DNA of 64,000 nucleotides from assembly GCF_030272695.1 (NCBI RefSeq), contig NZ_JARFYN010000002.1:124001-188000 (forward strand). The letters run 5' to 3'. A model generated the notes under the pieces. The model made no database searches. It was not told the DNA's origin and worked only from the letters and a program-made list of their open reading frames with translations. Shown here in pieces: positions 57,352 through 64,000 of this stretch; positions within the stretch are counted from its first letter, which is position 1, and each line of letters opens with the position of its first letter. This DNA comes from Martinezella calliandrae. GTDB taxonomy: Bacteria; Pseudomonadota; Alphaproteobacteria; Rhizobiales; Rhizobiaceae. The translations under genes were made by a program, and so were the position numbers.

Positions 57352-59742
57352 TCAGAACGTTGCTTCCTGGACGTTGCCAAGATTGACGTCGCCGAGCGTG
57401 CGGAACGTTATGCGAGCACCGATAGACCAGTCGCTTCCCGATTGGTTCGTCGTATCCTTCTTGTCGAGGAAGGAGATGCTGAAGATCGTGCATTCGTCCG
57501 CATAGGACAGGCCGATACCCTGGCGGGTGATCTGGCTGTCGTTGAGATCGTAGCTGACCGTGCCGAAGACAGACCAATATTCTTTAAATTTGATCTGCGC
57601 GCGGCCCTGGATTTCATCCTGATCCGTGGTGAAGCCATATTGCGGCTGAGCGGCGATATGGGTGTAGGTCATCGACGTCTGGAAGGTGTCGTTCGCAAAT
57701 CCGACCTGGGTATCGCCGCGTCGGAACGCGAAATCCTTTTCGTCGAAGCGGTAGGACGTCGAGAGCGAGATGCCCTGCGGCGTAGTAAGGCCGAACATGG
57801 TCACATAATCGGAGCGGGTGGTTTCAAGCCCCGATTCCGCTCCGGCGGCGACCAGATCGTCCGTTGCGAACGAATTGCGCCCGGCAAGCTGGAACGATTG
57901 ACCAAAGATACTCTGCAGCTTGTAGCCACTATCGAAGCTGCCGGTATAGCGCCAGCCGAGGTTGGCGCGCGTGCCGCCCTCGATGCGATCATAGCCGGAG
58001 AACTTGTCGCGGTCGAAGAGATTGGTCGCATCGAAGACAAAGCTCTGCGCGTCCTCGTTCGGCAGTTGCCCGGCAAGCGTCTCGTTCGGGCGCACGTAAA
58101 TCTGCGCGATCGGCTCGAACACATGCGAGCTGTCGCTGGTCGTGATGAGGAAGGGATATTTGGCCTCGAGGCCGGCCGTCAGCATTCCACGCGTGGCATA
58201 GTCACTGGTATCGTAGTTGCCGGGATAGCTGAAGGACGAACCCAACGAGTTGGGCGAATCCATATCGAGACCGTAGACGTCGCCGCGAGCTGCGAGCAGC
58301 GGTGTCAGAACCAGACCCTGATCGGTGGTAAAGGTACGCTGCCACTGCAATTCCGTGCTGAGGCGCGTATAGCTGCCGGGAAGGCCGAGAAAGCGGTCGT
58401 TCAGGCTCGCGTCGCCGAGATTGTTGACGTTATCCAGCACCGAGGCCTTATCGCGCGATAGGTGCGTGAAGTTCATGTTCGCGGATAGTTCGCCACCATA
58501 TACCGACTTCGGATCGACATAGTGATAGTCGATGGTCGGATAGACGACCGCCTGCTGCTTTTCAGCAGTGCTGTTATTGTCGGCATCCTGAATGTCATAG
58601 TAGAAGGCGCGCATATCGAAAAAATTGCGCTTGCCGAGACCCGTCAAATAGATGTCATTCGTGTGGGTGCTCTGGCTAAGACCTTGTATGCCATAAGTGC
58701 GCGAAAAGTTATTGTCGCTTTGCGCCATGACATCCCAGCCAAACGTCCAGCGTGGGTTGATTCTGAAATCGGCTTTCGAATTGATGACACCACGCGCCTT
58801 GTGTTCAGCGTCACTGGTGCCGGCTGTGAACTGCCCGGGGCTCATTTGATTGATACCGGCTACGCGCAGAATATGCGTACCGTTTTCAAAGCGTTGCCGG
58901 AATTCGCCTTCCAGCATCAAGCCTTGGCTCGTATAACCGGTGGCGCTGACCGTCGCGTCCATGCTCGGCGAGATCACGTAGTAATAAGGAACCTTCAGGC
59001 CGAAGCCGAGATTTTGCGAGATGCTGGCCGACGGAAATAGGAAGCCGGACTTGCGCTTCACGGTATTATCGGGAACTTCGATCCATGGAACGTAAGCGAT
59101 CGGTTGGCCGAACAGCTCGAAACGCGCATGCTCGAGGCGGACGGTATGTGTTACGCCGTTCTGCACCACGCGCTGCGCCTTGACCTGCCACAGCGGCGCG
59201 CGGCCCTGTTCAGAGCAGGGCAGGCAGGCAGTGTAGACCCCCTTTGTCAGGATCAACTGGGTGCCGCCAACACGTTCGCCCTTTTCGGCGACCATGCGGG
59301 TATTGTCAGGCATTTCGATGCGCAGGGCGTTGACGAAACCGTCGGAGAAGCTGTCGGTGACATCCATTTTGTCGCCGTACATGCGATTGCCGTCCGGGGT
59401 GATCAGCTCGACATTGCCGATTGCCGTCATCCGCCCCGTTTTCTGATTATATTCAACCTTCTGTGCGACCATCTTATAGCCGCCATAGTTGATTTGGACC
59501 GCACCGCTTGCGGTAACGATCTGCGTATCCTTGTTGTAGACCAATTCGTTTGACGAAAGGATCAGCTTGGCGTTTTCCGGCACTTTGACCTTGATGGGAG
59601 AGGTCGCAGCACCAGCGCCGGCGTTATTATTGTTGTCCTGGGCGTAAGCTACGACCGGGCTCATGACAAATGCATATGCAGCCGCGCCCATGACGAGGGC
59701 AGCGACAAATTTCCTGATACTCTCGCGGTTGCCTGCCGCCAC
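57352..59742 (-). CDS. lptD: LPS-assembly outer membrane protein LptD
   Basis: Inserts lipopolysaccharide into the outer leaflet. 796 residues from a GTG at 59742, with GGAGG 8 bases upstream inside the end of lptG. Signal peptide (about 1-34, ending VAYAQ), N-terminal OstA/LptA-like beta-jellyroll (NELVYNKDTQIVTASGAVQINYGGYKM), then a large beta-barrel ending in a terminal Phe, the usual BAM signal. A cysteine pair is visible in YTACLPCSEQG. The GTG directly follows the lptG stop. Confidence 0.93.
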   Translation of the reverse strand: MAAGNRESIRKFVAALVMGAAAYAFVMSPVVAYAQDNNNNAGAGAATSPIKVKVPENAKLILSSNELVYNKDTQIVTASGAVQINYGGYKMVAQKVEYNQKTGRMTAIGNVELITPDGNRMYGDKMDVTDSFSDGFVNALRIEMPDNTRMVAEKGERVGGTQLILTKGVYTACLPCSEQGRAPLWQVKAQRVVQNGVTHTVRLEHARFELFGQPIAYVPWIEVPDNTVKRKSGFLFPSASISQNLGFGLKVPYYYVISPSMDATVSATGYTSQGLMLEGEFRQRFENGTHILRVAGINQMSPGQFTAGTSDAEHKARGVINSKADFRINPRWTFGWDVMAQSDNNFSRTYGIQGLSQSTHTNDIYLTGLGKRNFFDMRAFYYDIQDADNNSTAEKQQAVVYPTIDYHYVDPKSVYGGELSANMNFTHLSRDKASVLDNVNNLGDASLNDRFLGLPGSYTRLSTELQWQRTFTTDQGLVLTPLLAARGDVYGLDMDSPNSLGSSFSYPGNYDTSDYATRGMLTAGLEAKYPFLITTSDSSHVFEPIAQIYVRPNETLAGQLPNEDAQSFVFDATNLFDRDKFSGYDRIEGGTRANLGWRYTGSFDSGYKLQSIFGQSFQLAGRNSFATDDLVAAGAESGLETTRSDYVTMFGLTTPQGISLSTSYRFDEKDFAFRRGDTQVGFANDTFQTSMTYTHIAAQPQYGFTTDQDEIQGRAQIKFKEYWSVFGTVSYDLNDSQITRQGIGLSYADECTIFSISFLDKKDTTNQSGSDWSIGARITFRTLGDVNLGNVQEATF

Positions 59743-60828
59743 TTAGCCGTCCTCCTGATGAAGCAGGATCGTTGCTCCGAATGCCAAAGCGACGATCACG
59801 GGTATCCATGTCGCCACGAAAGGAGGAACCACTCCGCTGCTCCCAAATGCTTTTACAAGCACGGTGACAACATAAAGCACGAAGCCTGAGAGGATTCCAC
59901 CCAGAATCACGGAGCGCGATTGGTTGAATCTACTGAATTTTAAAGACACGGTTGCTGCGATCAGCGTCATTGCCACCAGGAGGAATGGCTGCGACAGCAG
60001 CGAGTGAAATTGCGTCTCGAGAGCCTTGGTTGAGATGCCAAACGACTTTGCAATCGCAATTCGATTAGAAAGATCATAAAAAGCAATGGTTTCCGGCTGC
60101 GCCAAACGCTCGGAGACGAAATCCTGTTTCAGATTCGTACGGACCTTGGTTGTACCCTTGTGATCGGGAATTTCGCCGGGACGGCGCTCGACGACACCAT
60201 TAAGAAGCCAGTAACCATCTTCCAATTTAGCCGACTGCGCGTCCTGCCTGAGAACGATATTCCCCTGTGAATCGAAGTGGATAAAGACGACATTCACCAG
60301 CGTCGTTCCGTTGTCGAGAATGGCCTTGGCGCCAATGATGACGTCGTCTTTGCCGTCCGATTGGCGCAACCACGGAATCGAGAGTTTGTTGTGATAGGAC
60401 GGATCGCCGCGCAGATCGGCTTCCATCGTTTCCGCCTGCCGTTGTCCCCATGCGGCGACCGGATTGAGGGCGAACATAGTCAGAAGGCCGACGAAGAAGG
60501 CGCCCATCACGAAGGGTGTCATGAATTGCCAGACGGAGATGCCGGCCGCACGGGCAATCACGAGTTCCCGACGCCGGTTGAGCGCGATCAACACTGTCAT
60601 GCCGACGAAGAGCGCAATAAACGGCACCGTCTGCTGCAGGATGAACGGCAATCTGACGGCCGTCATCAGCAAGCCGACACTGACCGTGTACCCGGGAAGG
60701 CCGGCGAGCCGGCCTGCGGTCTCGCTAAAGTCAACAAGATAGACGATCGAAATCACGCCCAGGAAAAACCAAAAGGTGGTGATGACGTAACGCATGAAGA
60801 AGTAGCGGCCGAGCGTGCTGAAGATCAT
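59743..60828 (-). CDS. lptG: LPS export ABC permease LptG
   Basis: 361 residues; LptF/LptG fold with three helices, a periplasmic jellyroll domain (about 130-270) and three C-terminal helices. MIFSTLGRYFFMRYVITTFWFFLG at the start is typical. It pairs with LptF and the ATPase LptB (not in this window). Overlaps lptF by 4 bases. Confidence 0.94.
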   Translation of the reverse strand: MIFSTLGRYFFMRYVITTFWFFLGVISIVYLVDFSETAGRLAGLPGYTVSVGLLMTAVRLPFILQQTVPFIALFVGMTVLIALNRRRELVIARAAGISVWQFMTPFVMGAFFVGLLTMFALNPVAAWGQRQAETMEADLRGDPSYHNKLSIPWLRQSDGKDDVIIGAKAILDNGTTLVNVVFIHFDSQGNIVLRQDAQSAKLEDGYWLLNGVVERRPGEIPDHKGTTKVRTNLKQDFVSERLAQPETIAFYDLSNRIAIAKSFGISTKALETQFHSLLSQPFLLVAMTLIAATVSLKFSRFNQSRSVILGGILSGFVLYVVTVLVKAFGSSGVVPPFVATWIPVIVALAFGATILLHQEDG

Positions 60829-62003
60829 GCGCCATCCCCATTCGAGCTGTCGGGCGCCACCGGCATGCGATCCTGAATCTTCTGACGCCAGTTGCTGACG
60901 CGGTTGCGGATCGACGCCGGCATCGACATCTTCCTGTTCCTGAACAGCAGAGCAATGGCAATCAGAGCCGTGGCGATGTTGACCGCATAGAGGACGCCGA
61001 TGAAAATGGGTGCATTATCGATCTGATTTACCGCGTAAAAATTCGCCCAGCGCAGCGCGAAGGCGATGGTGAGTGCCGAAACCATCGGGTGCAAGCGCGC
61101 TTCACGATGAGATCGCGCATCGCCTGCAATGACCAGCGATATCAGAGCAAAGATTGCCGGCAGCGCCCAGTCATTGAGACGCCGGTGCAACTCGGCACGA
61201 TAGTCGCCTGATTTTGCTTTGTAATCCGCATCGTTCGGATTCGGATTGAGCAGAAACCCGAGGCTGCGGTCGCTGGCGCGCAGCGTTGCCTGACCGCGGC
61301 TCTGCGTCATATCGGAAAGATCGAAGGAATAGGAGTCGAAATTTATGACGGAGACGTTGCCGTCCGGCGTCTTGCGGTGGACTTCGCCATCCTTCATCAG
61401 CAGCGAAGTGCCGCTCGGATCGACGGCGCCCTCCTTGGCATAATAAATGAGGTCGAAACCAGGATCGCGCGAATCCACCACGAAGAGGCCTTTCAGGATT
61501 CGTCCCGACAGGCGCTGGGTGATTTGCACGTAAAGCCCGTCTTCGATTCGCCTGAAATTCTTCTCTTCGATAACGGTCGAGAGCAAGTCGGCATAAGCTT
61601 CGGCGACCATCTCGCGGGCCGCAACGCGGGCCTTCGGCTCGATCACATTGCCGACGACGAAAGAGAAAACGCTGATGGCGATCGCGAGAATCATGATTGG
61701 GCGGATGATGATGCTGCGCCGCGCGCCAGCCGCCTCCATGACGGTCAGTTCCGAATCGCTGTTCATCGCAGTCAGCGTCTGCGTAATGCCGATCACCAAC
61801 GCAAAGGGCAGGACCACGGGAATGATCGTCGGCAGGATGAGAGTCGCAAGCTTAGCAAACGAGCCAATCGACTGGCCGCTGTCGGTCACGAGATTGATGC
61901 GCTGCAGCACCTGGGTCGTCCAGATGATCGCGAGCACCGGTAGCAGAGCTACCAGGAACATCATGCCGACACGCCGTACGATATATGTTTCGAATAACTT
62001 CAT
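60825..62003 (-). CDS. lptF: LPS export ABC permease LptF
   Basis: About 392 residues from the ATG at 62003 (AAGG upstream). Starts MKLFETYIVRRVGMMF; six membrane helices around a periplasmic jellyroll, with ELTVMEAAGARRSIIIRP in the coupling region. Its ATGA overlaps lptG. First gene of the lptF-lptG-lptD run. Confidence 0.94.
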   Translation of the reverse strand: MKLFETYIVRRVGMMFLVALLPVLAIIWTTQVLQRINLVTDSGQSIGSFAKLATLILPTIIPVVLPFALVIGITQTLTAMNSDSELTVMEAAGARRSIIIRPIMILAIAISVFSFVVGNVIEPKARVAAREMVAEAYADLLSTVIEEKNFRRIEDGLYVQITQRLSGRILKGLFVVDSRDPGFDLIYYAKEGAVDPSGTSLLMKDGEVHRKTPDGNVSVINFDSYSFDLSDMTQSRGQATLRASDRSLGFLLNPNPNDADYKAKSGDYRAELHRRLNDWALPAIFALISLVIAGDARSHREARLHPMVSALTIAFALRWANFYAVNQIDNAPIFIGVLYAVNIATALIAIALLFRNRKMSMPASIRNRVSNWRQKIQDRMPVAPDSSNGDGA

Positions 62004-62108
62004 GCCGGCCCTTAAACGCAACACCCCGCCGTGCGAGCCGGCAGAGAGATTCACCCTCCTCTACGCTGTTTGAGTTTTTTTGGCGACAACCCACTCGCAA
62101 AAAATTCG

Positions 62109-62891
62109 TTAATTTTCTGAAATTCTTCTGCTGTGTGTCGTTTGGGATAGAGCCAGAAGAGCGGAAAATACAACCAGCGAGGAAAGCCAGCCCAGAACGG
62201 CGTCCGATAGGAAGTGGCCGCCGAAAGCCACTCTGAGGGCTGCGATGAGAATCGAAACGGCTGCGATCGGCAGAGCAAGAGCCGTTCGCGCCGGCTGTGG
62301 AATGATAAAGATCAGGCAAAACAGCCAACCGGCGGCGGCAGCTTCGCCGGAAATGAAGGAACAGTTGCTCACGCATTTTCCGGCGAAGGAACCGGCATGA
62401 ACGAAATTAAGTGCGCCGCCGAAAAGATCGGTCTGGCGAGGCCGCGGACGGCCTGAGAAGGCCTTGAGCCAGAGATTGACGATCAGCACAGGGCCGAGGA
62501 GCAGCGAGCCGAGCGCGATCTTCAGATTGCGGGCCCTTAACGTTCTGAAGGTTGCACCGTGCTGCTGCCAGCACTGGACCAGCATCCAACAGAGTGTCAT
62601 TGCAACGAGATAGGGAGCCTGAAAGAAAATCTCCCTGAGCAGGCGCATGTGCGGGTCGTCACCGTAAGGGAAAATGCCGCAGATCTGGCCAATCCTCGCG
62701 GGAATGGCGCAAGGCTCCGGCAGGAAAAACATATTGGCGACGGCAAGATCGATCTGCGGAAAAAGCGAAAACAGCCCGAGCAATATCCACCAGAGGCAGA
62801 AGAGAACGACAAAGGCATCTCCCGCCGAGCGCGGTCGGAGGATTTCGGGGAAACGATCCCGGCGATCGAAGCTGCTGAAATCTATGATCAA
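62109..62891 (-). CDS. PAP2-family lipid phosphatase with an SGE motif
   Basis: 260 residues with about six membrane helices. Motif 1 is K143-x6-R150-P151 (KAFSGRPRP) and motif 3 is R220-x5-H226-x3-D230. Motif 2 reads SFISGE (S181-G182-E183) where the general-acid His of PSGH is expected. The start appears to be TTG at 62891, after GGAAG; no in-frame ATG lies near. The position next to lptF and the membrane type suggest a lipid A or undecaprenyl-phosphate phosphatase, as in rhizobial LpxE/LpxF. Substrate not shown. Confidence 0.82.
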   Translation of the reverse strand: MIIDFSSFDRRDRFPEILRPRSAGDAFVVLFCLWWILLGLFSLFPQIDLAVANMFFLPEPCAIPARIGQICGIFPYGDDPHMRLLREIFFQAPYLVAMTLCWMLVQCWQQHGATFRTLRARNLKIALGSLLLGPVLIVNLWLKAFSGRPRPRQTDLFGGALNFVHAGSFAGKCVSNCSFISGEAAAAGWLFCLIFIIPQPARTALALPIAAVSILIAALRVAFGGHFLSDAVLGWLSSLVVFSALLALSQTTHSRRISEN

Positions 62892-63101
62892 TGTGGCTTC
62901 CCGATAAATGATCGCACCGGCCGGGCCGCAGCACCTAGTAGCTGAGTTGTTAGCCTAGAGGCCGTAGATGACAGTGATTTGAATGTGGCGGGGGTGTTTC
63001 TTCGCGGAATGTCTCGCCAAAAGCTTGTATTTGATGAGGAAACCTTGAATGATCGAAAGTGTATAATTCTAATTTGCACGACGCTTGTTATCGGAGCAGA
63101 A

Positions 63102-64000
63102 ATGTCTGTGAAATTCGAGATTTCCTTTGCCAAATCGGTTCGGTTGAATGGTGGCCTGGCCATTCTACTGAAAGACACGGACAGCGAGATGCCGGCGGGG
63201 GCTGAGAGCGCCGATCCGGCGAATGTCTTCTCCAAGGCCGCGCGCATCGCCCGTTTCACCGCCAAGGGTTTGAGCAGCCTTGATATCGTGGCGCCCGAGG
63301 GCTCGCCAGTCGATCGAATCTTCGTCATCGGCACCGGCAAGGCGAAGGATCTGAATGCGCATGATTGGCTGAAACTCGGTGGCGGAGCGGCCGCGAAAAT
63401 CCGCAATGTCGACAAGGTCGCAATCTTTGTCGACGTTCCTGGTGTCGAGGTCGGCGCCAAGGCGGCCGCCGATTTCGCTCTTGGCATGCTGCTGCGGGCC
63501 TATAGCTTCGATACTTACAAAACAAAAAAGAAAGACGACGAAGACAATGGCGCGCAGAAGACCGTCAAGGTTACGATCGTCACCTCGAATGTCGTTGCCG
63601 CAAAAAAGCTCTTTTCTGCATCGGAAGCGATCGCCGACGGCGTTATCCTGGCTCGCGATCTCGTCAACGAGCCGCCAAACGTTCTCGGTCCGGTAGAGTT
63701 TGCCGCCAAAGCTAAGACGCTGGAAAAGTTGGGCGTCGAGGTGGAGATCCTGACGGAGCGTGAGATGCGCCGGCTCGGCATGGGCGCGCTGCTTGGCGTG
63801 GCGCAGGGCTCCGTGCGTCCTCCGCGCCTGGTGATCATGCAATGGAAGGGCGGCAAGCCGAAGGATAAGCCGGTCGCCTTCATCGGCAAGGGCGTGGTGT
63901 TCGACACCGGCGGCATTTCCATCAAGCCGGCCGCCGGCATGGAGGACATGAAGGGTGACATGGGCGGAGCCGCCGCCGTTACGGGCCTTATTCACACGCT
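63102..64000 (+). CDS. pepA: Leucyl aminopeptidase (3' end beyond window)
   Basis: M17-family peptidase that removes N-terminal residues from peptides. About 299 residues visible from the ATG at 63102 (GGAG 5 bases upstream). An N-terminal macro-like domain is followed by the catalytic domain with zinc ligands in FIGKGVVFDTGGIS (Lys, Asp) and GDMGGAAAV (Asp). The full family length is about 500, so the C-terminal 200 residues lie outside the window. It is divergent from the PAP2 gene. Confidence 0.94.
   Translation, partial: MSVKFEISFAKSVRLNGGLAILLKDTDSEMPAGAESADPANVFSKAARIARFTAKGLSSLDIVAPEGSPVDRIFVIGTGKAKDLNAHDWLKLGGGAAAKIRNVDKVAIFVDVPGVEVGAKAAADFALGMLLRAYSFDTYKTKKKDDEDNGAQKTVKVTIVTSNVVAAKKLFSASEAIADGVILARDLVNEPPNVLGPVEFAAKAKTLEKLGVEVEILTEREMRRLGMGALLGVAQGSVRPPRLVIMQWKGGKPKDKPVAFIGKGVVFDTGGISIKPAAGMEDMKGDMGGAAAVTGLIHT

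Noticed and set aside
57289..58461. 390-codon plus-strand open frame opposite lptD
   Set aside because: It runs through the lptD terminator and has no domain; an artefact of codon bias.

Overview
The window reads as chromosomal DNA of an alphaproteobacterium, most likely Rhizobium or a close relative. The reasons are the gene orders (pssA-psd; purF-cvpA-radA; rpsF-rpsR-DUF2232-rplI; fabD-fabG-acpP-fabF-mltG-yicC-gmk; lptF-lptG-lptD-surA-pdxA-ksgA), families typical of Rhizobiales (TIGR02301, DUF2339, ATM1-type exporter, CimA) and E. coli-like promoters close to the rhizobial CTTGAC/CTATAT form. The genus is inferred from protein families and gene order, not from a database search. No tRNA, rRNA, CRISPR array, prophage or transposase was seen.

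Layout. 1-5.8 kb: the start of a zinc-ribbon/adenylate cyclase/AAA-ATPase fusion, a MOSC protein, an HD phosphohydrolase and a large DUF2339 membrane protein, all on the minus strand. 5.9-7.9 kb: two related EF-hand proteins on either side of a periplasmic Cu/Zn superoxide dismutase; their upstream regions share a palindrome, a promoter and the same spacing. 8-13.7 kb: a coupled phosphatase-HD-YgfZ operon, several small conserved or unknown envelope proteins, a NUDIX hydrolase, YnfA, a SRAP/HMCES protein and an unlisted 47-codon gene. 13.9-16.3 kb: pssA-psd for phosphatidylethanolamine synthesis, an intergenic palindromic repeat and a broken pyrE-like gene. 16.4-33 kb: acid phosphatase, ATM1-type exporter, a LysM/Ig-like protein with an internal duplication, LOG-family protein, RarD, CimA, proline iminopeptidase, two tandem GFA proteins coupled to cysS, an SDR, purF, cvpA and radA. 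33-36.5 kb: LysE exporter, alr and dnaB. 36.8-40 kb: a MarR-regulated MFS/HlyD efflux cassette. 40-42.6 kb: ribosomal operon rpsF-rpsR-DUF2232-rplI. 42.9-47.4 kb: an accessory stretch with a second class III cyclase, a START-fold protein, a MmyB-type regulator, a SnoaL-like protein and an aldo/keto reductase. 47.6-54.3 kb: the fatty-acid cluster followed by mltG, yicC and gmk. 54.3-62.9 kb: on the opposite strand, the outer-membrane assembly cluster lptF-lptG-lptD-surA-pdxA-ksgA plus a PAP2 phosphatase. The last gene, pepA, runs off the right edge.

Most of the window is housekeeping DNA: lipid precursors (fab, pss, psd), peptidoglycan (alr, mltG), LPS transport (lptD, F, G), outer-membrane protein folding (surA), replication and repair (dnaB, radA), translation and nucleotide synthesis. 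The most interesting parts are the EF-hand pair with its shared regulatory module, the decayed pyrE paralogue, the unlisted 47-codon gene with a palindrome-rich upstream region, the duplicated LysM protein and the PAP2 enzyme with a changed active-site motif beside lptF. I found no clearly new multi-gene system; the EF-hand/SodC locus is the best candidate for one.
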